64,000 bases of DNA from Desulforhopalus vacuolatus. Lineage in GTDB: Bacteria; Desulfobacterota; Desulfobulbia; Desulfobulbales; Desulfocapsaceae. A program made the position numbers and the translations under genes. Below the pieces are notes generated by a model that was given only the letters and a program-made list of their open reading frames with translations, searched no databases and was not told the DNA's origin. Location of the stretch: contig NZ_JAFFPZ010000002.1 of the NCBI RefSeq assembly GCF_016918505.1, forward strand, positions 186,001 through 250,000. Reading direction: 5' to 3'. Position 1 is the stretch's first letter. Every line of letters starts with the position of its first letter. Below are positions 18,511 through 26,824 of this stretch, one piece after another.

Positions 18511-19035
18511 TTATCTGAAATGTCCGCCTCCGCCTCCGCGTCCACCACGGGAACCACCCTGACCAGATCCGCCACCGTCTCCACGATGGGGTCCGAATCC
18601 CCGGGGACCACTCCTTCGCTGCATTCCTGCATTGCCTTCTTTCTCCCAGGTGTGAAGCAGTTTGCCAAGAAGTCGTTGCAGCTCTTCCTGTTCTTCTAAG
18701 GAAAGGGGGGAAAATGGATCTCGATCCCCGGCACTTTCTCCGATTGCCGCTTTTCCCGCCTCCGTCAGGTTGACCAGAAAACTGCGTCGATCTTCAGTGC
18801 TTCGTTCGCGCTGAATAAGCCCCTTGCGTTCCAGTTTCAGGAGCAGTTCGCTTACTGAAGCGGAACGCATAATAAACATATCCTGCAGCTGGCGTTGACT
18901 GAGACTTCCTTCCCTGGCAAGGGTATGCAGAATACGACCCTGCCCGCGGGCAGGGTCGTGATGATGTTTCCCCTGACCAAGGAGAACGCCACCCACCCGA
19001 TGAAGGAGGGCCGCAAGCTCTTCTTCATTGCTCAT
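18511..19035 (-). CDS. MarR-family regulator with Gly/Arg-rich tail
   Basis: 174 residues. Residues about 30-110 form a MarR winged helix: GRILHTLAREGSLSQRQLQD, then SASVSELLLKLERKGLIQRE and the wing STEDRRSFLVNLTEAG. The tail from about 140 is almost only Gly, Arg, Ser and His (PRGFGPHRGDGGGSG... GGGGGHFR), a form known from a MarR subgroup in anaerobes that carries His/Gly-rich ends, perhaps for metal. The start overlaps the stop of a 32-codon gene (TAATG), so the two are coupled. It lies between two facing family A repeats. Effector and targets are unknown. Confidence 0.88.
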   Translation of the reverse strand: MSNEEELAALLHRVGGVLLGQGKHHHDPARGQGRILHTLAREGSLSQRQLQDMFIMRSASVSELLLKLERKGLIQRERSTEDRRSFLVNLTEAGKAAIGESAGDRDPFSPLSLEEQEELQRLLGKLLHTWEKEGNAGMQRRSGPRGFGPHRGDGGGSGQGGSRGGRGGGGGHFR

Positions 19036-19133
19036 TAAAAGTTACTCCCTCTGCCGTGTCCCTGGAGGGTGCCACCGTTACAAATTCCTGTTCCCTGCCA
19101 ATATCGATTTTGTCTTTGATCGAATCTCTTCAT
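19035..19133 (-). CDS. Small Gly-rich protein coupled to the MarR gene
   Basis: 32 codons starting MKRFDQRQNRYWQGTG and ending GHGRGSNF, with one Cys. The ribosome site GAGGA lies 7 bases before the ATG and the stop overlaps the MarR start. The leader TTGAGGA.ACAGCAATGAA and the first residues (MK..(D/N)QRQN) match those of the larger Gly-rich protein at 20023, so the two are related by duplication. It resembles the short Gly/Arg/Cys proteins of the DUF5320 kind, with low certainty. A family A repeat ends about 13 bases upstream, so its promoter may come from that repeat. Confidence 0.5.
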   Translation of the reverse strand: MKRFDQRQNRYWQGTGICNGGTLQGHGRGSNF

Positions 19134-19145
19134 TGCTGTTTCCTC

Positions 19146-19412
19146 AATCACATCTTTTACTGACCAGAGAACGAGTAAAGATAGAACAACAGCAATTCTC
19201 TGTTTAATTTTAAAATCTTTTTTAAAGTTTTTTGCCTTTATTCGCATGTTTAGAGCTTTTATTCGTTGGCAAAAAGTTTTTCGCTGTTCCGTCTTTTGCT
19301 TTTCCCTGTCTCCCGTCTCCTTTCTCCTGTCTCCCATCCCCCTGCCTTTGAATTCGCCAATAGAAAGTGAAAATGGCATCGAGTAAGGTCACAACTTAAT
19401 AGGAATGGTATA
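19146..19412 (-). repeat. Family A MITE-like repeat (copy A3, facing A2)
   Basis: Near full-length copy in reverse orientation; with A2 it forms a long inverted repeat (over 200 bp of close match) around the MarR gene and its small partner. The outer end reads AATGGTATAA. Its inner end has the variant TTTTACTGACCAGAG also seen at 35099 and 59385. Confidence 0.88.
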
Positions 19413-19435
19413 ATTTAACAGGAAGGGTGAAATAA

Positions 19436-19580
19436 TGCGAAAAGTTCTTCACTGTTCCGTCTTTTGCTTTTCCCCGTCTCCCGTCTCCTTTCTCCTGTTT
19501 CCCGTTCCCCTGCCTTTAAATTCGCCAATGGAAAGTGAAAATGGCATGTAGTGAGGTCACAACTTAATCGGAATGGTATC
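19436..19580 (-). repeat. Family A repeat, partial copy A4
   Basis: Contains the common end (GATACCATTCCGATTAAG on the minus strand), the heptad core and the GACGGAACAG block, then stops. Only about 24 bases separate it from A3, so two elements lie in tandem here. Confidence 0.85.
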
Positions 19581-19717
19581 ACATGGTCTTGCTGCGGTAC
19601 TGCAATGTATTCCCTGTCCGCAGAATCAGTCCTCTTCACAAACACGGCAAACATTCTACCGTGCCCGTGAAGAGAGGCCTTTCTTACTCAATTACTCAAC
19701 GGGGAGCACATCTTTCT

Positions 19718-20155
19718 TTATCTGTTTCCCCGTCGTCCACCACCGCCCTGGCCAACGCCGTTACCGACGCCGAGTCCTCGACCGCTGCCACCGTTCATCC
19801 TGCAGCCACCTTGCCTGGCACTCCCGCCCTGACTCATTCCGCGACCTCGACCGACGCCAAGTCCCCGACCACTGCCGCCATTCATTCTGCAGCCGGTTTT
19901 CCCCGCGTTTACACCCTGTCCCATCCCGCTGCCGTTTCCACCGGAATTTCGGGATGTTGCAGCTCCACCTGTATTTATTTGATTCTGGTTGTTGCCGTTT
20001 TGTCTTTGATTCATTTCTTTCATTGCTGTCTCCTCAATTTTTGGGTTTTGAAGGTTTACTGAGGCAACCCATGCCTCTCCCTTTGGGCACTGCAAATCGG
20101 TGACTGGACAATGCTTTTCGCATATCGGGCAGTGTTCCTGATTTATATTTTCCAA
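19718..20155 (-). CDS. Cys-motif and Gly-rich small protein
   Basis: From a TTG at 20155, preceded by AGGAGG with 5 bases spacing, the frame gives 145 residues; it is open to 20269. The first part has the motif HCPICEKHCPVTDLQCPKGE (C-2x-C-3x-HCP...C-2x-G), which in some anaerobe MarR regulators is fused to the regulator itself. The second part (from Met at 20023, which has its own ribosome site GAGGA) is Gly/Asn/Ser-rich with two near-identical copies of CRMNGGSGRGLGVG. So this may be one protein or two overlapping products. The shared leader with the small gene before MarR suggests one ancestral cluster split by repeat insertions. Function unknown; metal or redox sensing is a guess. Confidence 0.6.
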   Translation of the reverse strand: MENINQEHCPICEKHCPVTDLQCPKGEAWVASVNLQNPKIEETAMKEMNQRQNGNNQNQINTGGAATSRNSGGNGSGMGQGVNAGKTGCRMNGGSGRGLGVGRGRGMSQGGSARQGGCRMNGGSGRGLGVGNGVGQGGGGRRGNR

Positions 20156-20270
20156 TGCGTCCTCCTGTTTTTGTATTGGCACCATTGCAAGGTACCTTGC
20201 ATCTCCCAAAAGAATAACCCTCTCCGGGGCGAAGTCAAGAAAAATATAAAGGTACCTTGTGATTTGCATA

Positions 20271-20305
20271 AAAAAAAGCGACGACAGAGAATTCCTGTCG
20301 CCGCA
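20271..20305 (-). terminator. Terminator of the CoA-transferase genes
   Basis: On the minus strand GCGGCGACAG, loop GAATTCT, CTGTCGTCGC, then eight T. It lies 38 bases after the gctB-type stop. Confidence 0.9.
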
Positions 20306-20342
20306 TAATTAAAGATTTAACACTTTTTAAGAAAGTAAAAAA

Positions 20343-21137
20343 TCAGGCCCGTTTTACAAAGATCCCAGTCGGGTCTATTTCTTCACGAATCAATCGTACC
20401 TCTTCCTCAGTAGGCGGGGCAAACGCGGTTACGTTGTCGGCGAAGAGCAGTTCAAAGCCGGTTTCAGCCTGGATTGACTCTTTCGTCTCTCCGGGGAAGG
20501 TTTGCAACAGACGCATCCGATGGCTTTCTTCCTCAAAGTCAAAAATACCTTTGGTGGAGATGAGGCGATAGGGGCCAGAGCCCTGCATTCCGGCTTTCCA
20601 GCGAGCGTCTTTACTGCCGTCGAGATGTCCGGGAGATGTAAGGTACTGCAGTTTTGCACTGAATTTCCGTTTGTCATGGGGGACGATGAGAATCGTCTTT
20701 TCACATGAAGCTGCCATATCGGAAGCGCCACCGGAACCAGGCAGACGAATCTTCGGTTTCTGATAGCCATCGGGGAAATCCCCGATCATGGTAGAGTTGA
20801 GATTGCCATACATATCAACCTCTGCGCCACCAATAAAGCCGTAGTCGGCAAAGCCGCGCTGGGTCATTTCAAAGGCACTGTTGAGACCCTTTACAAAGGA
20901 CGCGGAGGTAAAGGTCTTGGAGTCGCCCACTGAAACGGGCAGACCTACAGCGAGATCCGGGCCGACAGCCCCGGCTTCAAATACGGGAATCAGGCTGGGG
21001 GCATGGGTCATTTTAGCCAGTAATGAAGCCACCATCGGCAGGCCAGTGCCGACGAAGACAACCTTTTTATCTTCAAGAACCTTGGCACCCGCGACAATAA
21101 TTATTTCCTGTGCGGTGTAGTCTTTTGAAACGGTCAT
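20343..21137 (-). CDS. CoA-transferase subunit B (glutaconate CoA-transferase type)
   Basis: Beta subunit, 264 residues, of a class I CoA-transferase that moves CoA between carboxylic acids. It fits the GctB branch: Glu 54 in the segment VFEAGAVGP lies exactly where the catalytic Glu of glutaconate CoA-transferase is found. Other family segments are VGTGLPMVASLLA and LPGSGGASDMAASC. The start has AGGAG six bases upstream. It follows subunit A by 23 bases and ends before a strong terminator. Natural substrate is unknown; aromatic or short-chain acids are equally possible. Confidence 0.9.
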   Translation of the reverse strand: MTVSKDYTAQEIIIVAGAKVLEDKKVVFVGTGLPMVASLLAKMTHAPSLIPVFEAGAVGPDLAVGLPVSVGDSKTFTSASFVKGLNSAFEMTQRGFADYGFIGGAEVDMYGNLNSTMIGDFPDGYQKPKIRLPGSGGASDMAASCEKTILIVPHDKRKFSAKLQYLTSPGHLDGSKDARWKAGMQGSGPYRLISTKGIFDFEEESHRMRLLQTFPGETKESIQAETGFELLFADNVTAFAPPTEEEVRLIREEIDPTGIFVKRA

Positions 21138-21160
21138 AGAGTTCTCCTTTATATCAGTCC

Positions 21161-22177
21161 TTACACCAGACGTTCACAGTTAGCTGCTTCCAGTTTCTTC
21201 GCTTTGAGCAGTTCGGCAACGCCGATTTTTTCAAGGAAGCCGCTGAAATCGTCCACGCCGAAGATATATTCATCAAAATATGCCTGCAATTCATCCTTAT
21301 TTTCGGTTTTGCACATGAGAGATGTACGTCTGTGCAGGTCGGCGATGTGTTCCTTGCTGTAATAATAGCTGCGGCGGCAGGCACCAGGATAGGCGCCGTA
21401 GGGAACTTCGATTACGGCATCAACTCCGAGGAAGGGGATGGCAATGTCTTTCGGCAGGCTGGTGATTGTTTCGTGGGAGAGCAGTTGTTCACAGGTGACA
21501 ATGGTATGTGCCGAGGCCATGGAAATCTCGGCACAGGTACAATCTGAACCTCGGACAATACAGTTCCCGTATTTGTCGGCGGCATTGACGTGAATAATTG
21601 CCACATCGGGATGGCACGCCGGCAGTAGAGCTATGGGGCGGTTGGTGAAGGGGCAGTCAATGATTTTTGTCCGGTTGCTTTTTGCCACATCTCCAGCGAT
21701 CGGGCCCCGGGTGGGGATGAAAGGGAGGCCCATGGCACCGGCTTTAAAGCGGGCTGACATGTTGGCGTTGGACCAGTCTTCAAGCTCTATCAGGCTGCGT
21801 TCAGCGAGGTAGCGAAACATGGGGGCGAGACCAAAGGCCTCATGAGCCCAGTAGGCAAGTTCAAGGCGTTTGATGGAAAAGTGATCGGGATTGAGCATCA
21901 TGGCGGCGCCAAGATAGTCTATAGCCATACCTCCCGACTGGAAGGAAAGGGTGAGGTCTTTGAAGCCATGGCGGACCATCTCATGGGTGGTTGCCACTGG
22001 CTGGCGAATGTCAACAAAGCCACCGATCCCAACGTTGTCTCCATCATGAATGAAGGTGTCTACCGCTTCCTTCAGACTCATGGTTTTGTCGCGCATGGAT
22101 TTGTCTTTGTTGACCAGCGCTTTGCGCGCTTCATCGGGAGATAATCCTGTCCAAAACATCTCTGGTGTGTCTTTCAA
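21161..22177 (-). CDS. CoA-transferase subunit A (glutaconate CoA-transferase type)
   Basis: Alpha subunit, 338 residues, partner of the B subunit downstream. It starts at a TTG (22175-22177) with AGAGGT six bases before. Family segments are VGIGGFVDIRQPVATTHEMV (oxyanion side), GLPFIPTRGPIAGD, HPDVAIIHVNAADKYGN and YGAYPGACRRSYY. The N-terminal 30 residues before the first conserved strand (FWTGLSPDEARKALVNKDKS) are a little longer than usual. Both subunits form one operon. Confidence 0.9.
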   Translation of the reverse strand: MKDTPEMFWTGLSPDEARKALVNKDKSMRDKTMSLKEAVDTFIHDGDNVGIGGFVDIRQPVATTHEMVRHGFKDLTLSFQSGGMAIDYLGAAMMLNPDHFSIKRLELAYWAHEAFGLAPMFRYLAERSLIELEDWSNANMSARFKAGAMGLPFIPTRGPIAGDVAKSNRTKIIDCPFTNRPIALLPACHPDVAIIHVNAADKYGNCIVRGSDCTCAEISMASAHTIVTCEQLLSHETITSLPKDIAIPFLGVDAVIEVPYGAYPGACRRSYYYSKEHIADLHRRTSLMCKTENKDELQAYFDEYIFGVDDFSGFLEKIGVAELLKAKKLEAANCERLV

Positions 22178-22626
22178 TGTTCTACCTCTCAGGCAAGGGT
22201 GAGCGGAAACGGACGAATTCCAACAGCTGTTCGGGCGTCTCCTTTATCGGTATTTCTTGAATAACCTGGTGTTTTGCATCTCGAAGTGAGATCCCTGGCT
22301 ATTAAAGAAACCCATGAGGTGGAAGAGGATATTCCTCCACTTCCCGAAAATAAAAAAAACCGGTGTTTACTGCAAGTCCGGCAAAACCGGTTTGTGAAAA
22401 TCTGTACAGGGACGAAAATACAGGCCTCAGGATGAGGTCTATTGTGAAAAGAATTTGAGCCATACATTTGAGCCATACAGTTGCTTCCTCTCTTTTTTGA
22501 TGTCGTACAGATGCCCGACATTGCGGTAAAGAGCCAACTTCCTGTGCCTTGAACAAACTTGCCATAAATTTACATTCTTTACAAGGTCTTCTATAGGACC
22601 AATCAGCAGATTTTTCTAAAAAAGGA
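22178..22626. other. Gap upstream of the CoA-transferase operon
   Basis: No credible gene. It holds a minus-strand terminator-like hairpin (22350-22397) and a short direct repeat of TTTGAGCCATACA at about 22456-22481. Confidence 0.6.
22350..22397 (-). terminator. Probable terminator of the 22.6-23.2 kb gene
   Basis: On the minus strand AAACCGGT, a loop of about 20 bases, ACCGGTTT, then a run of T. It lies some 230 bases after the stop of the exported protein gene, with nothing else to serve on that strand. Confidence 0.6.
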
Positions 22627-23238
22627 TCATTGCAGTGCTTTTTGTATTGCTTCTCTCTTGTCTTTGATAAAAGTGTCAAAAGTCTTCATCTGCTCGGAGT
22701 TGAGGCTTTCTTTTACCTTGTTGCGCATTTTGCTGACGACGGCATCATATTCTGGCCGAAATTCCTCCCAGCGCACTTTCCCTGAGGCGATTGCTCCTCC
22801 TGCAGCCTTACGCAGGTCTGTAAAGCCTTCACTGAGTGCGGGTTTTACTTTCGTCATCTGTTTTTTGGAAAGTGTAAGCATGTCGGCGAGGTGGTCGCCA
22901 GGGGCGCTGCCTGTGCCCATGCCATCGTCACCGGTCCCGGAAAAAAGCCCCTTTAGTGCCTTCACTTTTTCACTGTGCAGAAGATCGTCCAGCTTTCCTG
23001 CGGAGGTTTTGCCCTCTCTGGCAAGTTGTTTCTCGAACAGATCCAGATGGGGGCTGATGGCATCGACGGTTGATTGATCAGCAAGGCCCTGCTGTTGGAG
23101 GAGTCTGAGGATGGCTGCACTTGCAGTGGGGGTTGCAGTGGCTGCCTGTTCGCCGGGGGCTGTGGTTTCTTCCGCCTGTGCTGTGAAGGAGAACAGAAGG
23201 GGGAGGAGGGCTGCCGTAAGAATAAATTTTTTCAACAT
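22627..23238 (-). CDS. Exported protein of unknown function, 203 residues
   Basis: Not recognised. A clear signal peptide (MLKKFILTAALLPLLFSFTAQA, cleavage after AQA near residue 22) sends it to the periplasm. The mature part is mostly helical and charged, with a low-complexity Ala/Thr stretch first, then an acidic Gly-rich turn (GTGDDGMGTGSAPGD), and a C-terminal SLNSEQMKTFDTFIKDKREA that recalls the Glu-Gln motif of Spy/CpxP-like periplasmic proteins, but too weakly to assign. Good ribosome site AGGAG. Monocistronic. Confidence 0.75.
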   Translation of the reverse strand: MLKKFILTAALLPLLFSFTAQAEETTAPGEQAATATPTASAAILRLLQQQGLADQSTVDAISPHLDLFEKQLAREGKTSAGKLDDLLHSEKVKALKGLFSGTGDDGMGTGSAPGDHLADMLTLSKKQMTKVKPALSEGFTDLRKAAGGAIASGKVRWEEFRPEYDAVVSKMRNKVKESLNSEQMKTFDTFIKDKREAIQKALQ

Positions 23239-23529
23239 ATTTTCTCCTTTTCAGGGGCTCTGATTGCAAGTCGGTGATGGCCTTCTCTGCGGCCTCGTTG
23301 CGTGCTTTTGAATTGTTACACCAGAAAAGGACAGATGAGAACATCTTTCAGAGTAATTTCATCCCATGTCGCCCCGACATGGGGGGTGATATTCCCGCAA
23401 GTCCGGGGATGTCACCCGGTGTCTACTGGCAGGGAGGATGTGGTGGCGTAAGGTGTGACTTCAGAGGCGGGGAGAGAATAACAACGCTTCCCGAAATGAA
23501 AAATCACATTTGTACATGGAGGTTCCATT
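23239..23529. other. Divergent region between two exported-protein genes
   Basis: Contains a short inverted pair CCATGTCG/CGACATGG (about 23365-23382) and otherwise nothing assigned. Promoters for both flanking genes should lie here. Confidence 0.5.
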
Positions 23530-24087
23530 ATGAACACAGCAACACTTGAAAACAGCTGTAACAGCAAAAAAACTCAGAAGAAAAAAGGCCGCTTTACTCC
23601 CGGTATTCTTGTTGCACTGACCTGCCTTTTTCTCCTGCCGGCTGTGGCCTCTGCTGAACGCCTGCGCCTGCAGATCGATATGGGGGATACGGTTTTTCAG
23701 GCGGGTCATAATCAGACAGCGGTGTTGCCATTGAAACGACTTTTGCGCCAGCAGTATCCCGGCATTAAACTTCAAAATATGGAGTTGAAGAGGGTGGTAC
23801 TGGTCGCGAAATCAAAAGGAGGACACGGCCTCGCGAACCTGCGGGTTGGAAATAAAGTCAGTCGGGAGAGATTGATCAACGGACAGCCGCAGGATTTCAA
23901 CCGCCGGTCGACCGCTACTTTTGACAAGGTACGCTTCTTCAACCCCGCAGGCAGTACCCGTGGTACATGGCAGCTCCAGCTTAAAGGAAAGGTCAAAGTC
24001 CGCAAGGTAATCGTCATCGCTGAGGACCATCAGCGTCGGCGGCGGCCATGTAAGGAGTTCTGCGGCACCACTCCACACCATTTTTGA
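23530..24087 (+). CDS. Exported protein of unknown function, 185 residues
   Basis: Not recognised. The N-terminus has a long polar lead with a Lys-rich stretch (NSKKTQKKKGR), then a hydrophobic segment GILVALTCLFLLPAVASA, likely a signal peptide cleaved after ASA near residue 42. The mature part is beta-rich with a Trp/Leu-rich strand (TRGTWQLQLKGKVKVRKVIVIAED) and a His/Arg/Cys tail (QRRRRPCKEFCGTTPHH). Ribosome site GGAGG seven bases before the ATG. No operon partners. Confidence 0.7.
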   Translation: MNTATLENSCNSKKTQKKKGRFTPGILVALTCLFLLPAVASAERLRLQIDMGDTVFQAGHNQTAVLPLKRLLRQQYPGIKLQNMELKRVVLVAKSKGGHGLANLRVGNKVSRERLINGQPQDFNRRSTATFDKVRFFNPAGSTRGTWQLQLKGKVKVRKVIVIAEDHQRRRRPCKEFCGTTPHHF

Positions 24088-24242
24088 GCTCTTTTTCGAA
24101 CAGAAAGGCTTCGCTCTTCGGTAATAAAAAGGTGTTCATCGGCTGGTACGCAGCGTGTTGTCGATTGGCAGAGAATTTTTGTCAGAGAGGGTAAAATGTT
24201 GTCAAAAGGTGTTTTCTCACGGGGGGGAATACCTTTTGCCTC

Positions 24243-24271
24243 TTGACAAGAACGCCTCTTTATGGTTAAAT
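24243..24271 (+). promoter_or_regulatory. Sigma-70-type promoter of the rimP-nusA-infB operon
   Basis: TTGACA, 17 bases, TTAAAT. It gives a leader of about 200 bases before rimP and is the only good match in the gap. Confidence 0.65.
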
Positions 24272-24428
24272 TTGTGGCCTAATTCGTTCTCACCGTTATT
24301 TACTACTTCAAGTAGGGGAATGAGTTTGTTTATACCTTCCAAGCTGTTACGAAGTCGCCTGCGGTGCGATTTCACTCTGTGTTTCGCTTATGGCGTTACG
24401 TGGAATAAAGGGGGGAGTTGTAACGGAA

Positions 24429-24451
24429 GTGGGCCCTGCCCGCTTTTTTTT
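24429..24451 (+). terminator. Attenuator-like terminator in the rimP leader
   Basis: GTGGGC, CCT, GCCCGC, then eight T, 33 bases before the rimP start and downstream of the promoter. Placed inside the leader it would act as an attenuator for the operon. The preceding leader has several GC-rich inverted segments that could form an alternative pairing. Leaders with terminators before rimP are known in other proteobacteria. Confidence 0.65.
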
Positions 24452-24483
24452 GTGCCTGAATCCGGTAAAACCAGGGAGTAAAA

Positions 24484-24951
24484 ATGAGTGAGCCTGTCCT
24501 TGCAATAATCCGCCGTTATCTTGATGATATCCTTCCGGAAATGGGGCTGGAGCTTTTTGACCTCCAGTTTCATCGGGAAGGACATGGTCAGGTCTTACGG
24601 GTAACTGTTGATGTCCCGCAGAGTGGAGATACCGGCGTTACCCTCGAGAAATGCAGCGCTGTCAGTCGTGCGCTCGGGCAGTATCTTGATGTGGAAGACT
24701 GCATTCCCGAGTCGTATTATCTTGAAGTTTCCTCTCCAGGGCTTGATCGTCCGCTGCGTAGCCCGGCAGAATTTGAGAGATATATCGGGAAAATGTGCAA
24801 GGTGCGCACCCATTATCCTGTGGATGGTGACAAGGTGTTTGTTGGTGAAATTAAAGCAGTGGAAGATGGCGAAATCACCCTCGAACTTGAGGCTGGCCAA
24901 TCTCTGCGGATTGAACACGAAAATATAAATAAGGCACGGCTCTGGTTTTGA
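24484..24951 (+). CDS. rimP: Ribosome maturation factor RimP
   Basis: 155-residue cytoplasmic factor for late 30S subunit assembly. Two domains are visible: an N-terminal alpha/beta part with GLELFDLQFHREG and the conserved DCIPESYYLEVSSPGLDRPL, and a C-terminal SH3-like part ending in a Trp-Phe pair. The start follows GGGAG by six bases. First gene of a long operon of translation factors; nusA follows after 33 bases. Confidence 0.95.
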   Translation: MSEPVLAIIRRYLDDILPEMGLELFDLQFHREGHGQVLRVTVDVPQSGDTGVTLEKCSAVSRALGQYLDVEDCIPESYYLEVSSPGLDRPLRSPAEFERYIGKMCKVRTHYPVDGDKVFVGEIKAVEDGEITLELEAGQSLRIEHENINKARLWF

Positions 24952-24984
24952 GCTGAGCGAAAGTTATAGCGACGGAGTTGGAAC

Positions 24985-26565
24985 ATGCTCTCAGAATTAA
25001 AACGTATCATCGACCAGATCAGCCGGGAACGCGGCATTGACAGATCTCTGCTTGTTGAGGCCATTGAAGAGGCTGTGCAGTCTGCGGCGCGGAAAAAGTA
25101 TGGCAGCCGTAGAGATATTGAGGTGCGCTACAATGAAGAGTATGGCGAAGTGGAAATTTTCCAGTTTCGCATGGTAGTGGAAGAGGCCGGGGACGAACAG
25201 ACCGAAATTAATATTGAGGATGCCAAAGTTCTTGATCCCGAGGCGCAGGTTGGCGATGAGCTTGGTGAGAAAATACCCAATATTGCAGGTCTTGGGCGTA
25301 TTGCTGCCCAGTCTGCCAAACAGGTTATTATCCATAAGATGAAGGATGCCGAGCGGGAAGTTATCTATGGCATGTTCAAAGATCGTGTCGGCGAGGTGGT
25401 AAGTGGTATCGTGCAGCGTTTTGATCGCGGTAATATGGTGGTCAACCTTGGTCGTACTGATGCTATTCTGCCCCGTGATCAACAGATTCCCAAGCGTTCT
25501 TTCAAACAGGGAGACCGCATCCGTGCCTACTTGAAAGAGGTGCGCCAGACCAGCCGGGATTCGCAGTTGATTCTCTCCCGAACCTGTAATGAATTTCTTG
25601 GTAAGCTCTTTGAGATGGAAGTTCCGGAGATGGGAGAAGGAATTGTCCGGGTTCTCGGAGTCAGTCGTGAACCGGGTTTTCGCGCGAAGATCGCTGTCAG
25701 CTCTTCGGAGAGTGATGTCGATCCGGTAGGTGCCTGTGTCGGGATGAAAGGTTCCCGTGTGCAAAATGTGGTTCAGGAACTGCAGGGAGAGCGTATTGAT
25801 ATCGTTACCTGGAGCCCCGATCCGGCAAAATATGCTTACAATGCACTGGCTCCGGCCCATGTGAGTATGGTTCGAGTGGATGAAGATAATCACACTCTGC
25901 TGGTGGTTGTGCCTAATGATCAGCTCAGTCTTGCCATCGGTCGCAGTGGGCAGAACGTACGCCTTGCCTCTCGGTTGATGGGCTGGGATATTGATGTGAA
26001 GAGTGAGCAGCGCTATAAAAATTTGCAGGATCCGGGCTATCAGTCATTGCTCAAGCTTCCTGATGTCGATGAAAGTCTGGCAGATCAGCTGTTCAACAAA
26101 GGGGTAACCTCCACCGCAGTTCTGGCTGAAACAAGCATGGATGACCTCATGGCCTTTCGTGCCATTAAAGAGGACTACGCAGGTCTGCTGATCGCTGAAG
26201 CGGCGAAAATCTCGGTGACGATGCCTAAAGAACAAGGCACTGATGCTGCTGCCGAAGATGTAGACGGCAATGCCGTTGAGAAGGCTGTTGAGACGGAAGA
26301 AGCTGATGATGTCGAAGCGGCAGAGGATCCTGAGCAGCCGGTTGATGTTGAAGCTGCGGAGGACCCTGAGCAGCCGGTTGATGTTGAAGCGGCAGAGGAT
26401 CCGGAACAGCCGGTTGATGTTGAAGCGGCAGAGGATCCGGAACAGCCGGTTGATGTTGAAGCGGCAGAGGATCCGGAACAGCCGATTGATGTTGAAGCGG
26501 CAGAGGATCCGAAAAAACCGGTTGATGTTAAACCTTCAAATGATCCTGAGCTGCCGGTTGAATGA
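24985..26565 (+). CDS. nusA: Transcription termination/antitermination factor NusA with repetitive acidic tail
   Basis: RNA polymerase-binding factor, 526 residues. Domains in order: NusA N-terminal domain (1-125), S1 (about 135-200), two KH domains (about 230-345, with GMKGSRVQNVVQEL and GRSGQNVRLASRL), a helix-hairpin-helix acidic-repeat-like part (about 355-420), then a tail from residue 441. The tail is seven 12-residue units of the type VDVEAAEDPEQP, encoded by a 36-bp tandem repeat; the last two units have drifted. The tail is strongly acidic and takes the place of the AR2 region of E. coli NusA. Stop overlaps the ylxR start (ATGA). Confidence 0.95.
   Translation: MLSELKRIIDQISRERGIDRSLLVEAIEEAVQSAARKKYGSRRDIEVRYNEEYGEVEIFQFRMVVEEAGDEQTEINIEDAKVLDPEAQVGDELGEKIPNIAGLGRIAAQSAKQVIIHKMKDAEREVIYGMFKDRVGEVVSGIVQRFDRGNMVVNLGRTDAILPRDQQIPKRSFKQGDRIRAYLKEVRQTSRDSQLILSRTCNEFLGKLFEMEVPEMGEGIVRVLGVSREPGFRAKIAVSSSESDVDPVGACVGMKGSRVQNVVQELQGERIDIVTWSPDPAKYAYNALAPAHVSMVRVDEDNHTLLVVVPNDQLSLAIGRSGQNVRLASRLMGWDIDVKSEQRYKNLQDPGYQSLLKLPDVDESLADQLFNKGVTSTAVLAETSMDDLMAFRAIKEDYAGLLIAEAAKISVTMPKEQGTDAAAEDVDGNAVEKAVETEEADDVEAAEDPEQPVDVEAAEDPEQPVDVEAAEDPEQPVDVEAAEDPEQPVDVEAAEDPEQPIDVEAAEDPKKPVDVKPSNDPELPVE
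26305..26556 (+). repeat. 36-bp tandem repeat inside nusA
   Basis: Seven units beginning at 26305, 26341, 26377, 26413, 26449, 26485 and 26521. Units 2-5 are nearly identical at DNA level, so the array is recent or kept uniform; the unit length keeps frame. Confidence 0.95.
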
Positions 26566-26768
26566 CAGAGCCGATTCGAACCTGTGTTGTTTGCCGGAAG
26601 AAATTTGGTAAATCAGAACTGGAGCGCTATGTCTGGCGAGAAGGTAAAGTTGTTGCTGATCCGCAAAAGAAAATGGCGGGGCGGGGGGCATATTGCTGCA
26701 GCAGTTGTTGCCGCGAAAGATTTTTAGCAAAGAAGAAATACTGGAAAGTTGTGTTCCGCATTGGCTGA
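26562..26768 (+). CDS. ylxR: YlxR family RNA-binding protein (DUF448)
   Basis: 68 residues, the usual small size. Family signature RTCVVCRKKFGKSELERYV at the start and GRGAYCCSSCCRERF near the end; the latter has extra Cys compared with many relatives. YlxR is commonly placed between nusA and infB, as here, and has been linked to RNase P modulation. Translationally coupled to nusA through an ATGA overlap; infB starts 57 bases further. Confidence 0.92.
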   Translation: MTEPIRTCVVCRKKFGKSELERYVWREGKVVADPQKKMAGRGAYCCSSCCRERFLAKKKYWKVVFRIG

Positions 26769-26824
26769 AAAGCCGGTTTTCGGGATGTCAGAGTTGATTG
26801 GAACAGTGGTGCAGGGGGATATAG

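Noticed and set aside
19035-19379. 114-residue protein upstream of the MarR gene
   Set aside because: All but the last 32 residues are translated family A repeat; only the part from 19133 has a ribosome site and a match elsewhere.
18208-20155. Composite transposon around the MarR gene
   Set aside because: The inverted family A copies are non-coding and diverged at their inner ends; no transposase is seen, so a mobile unit is only a possibility.
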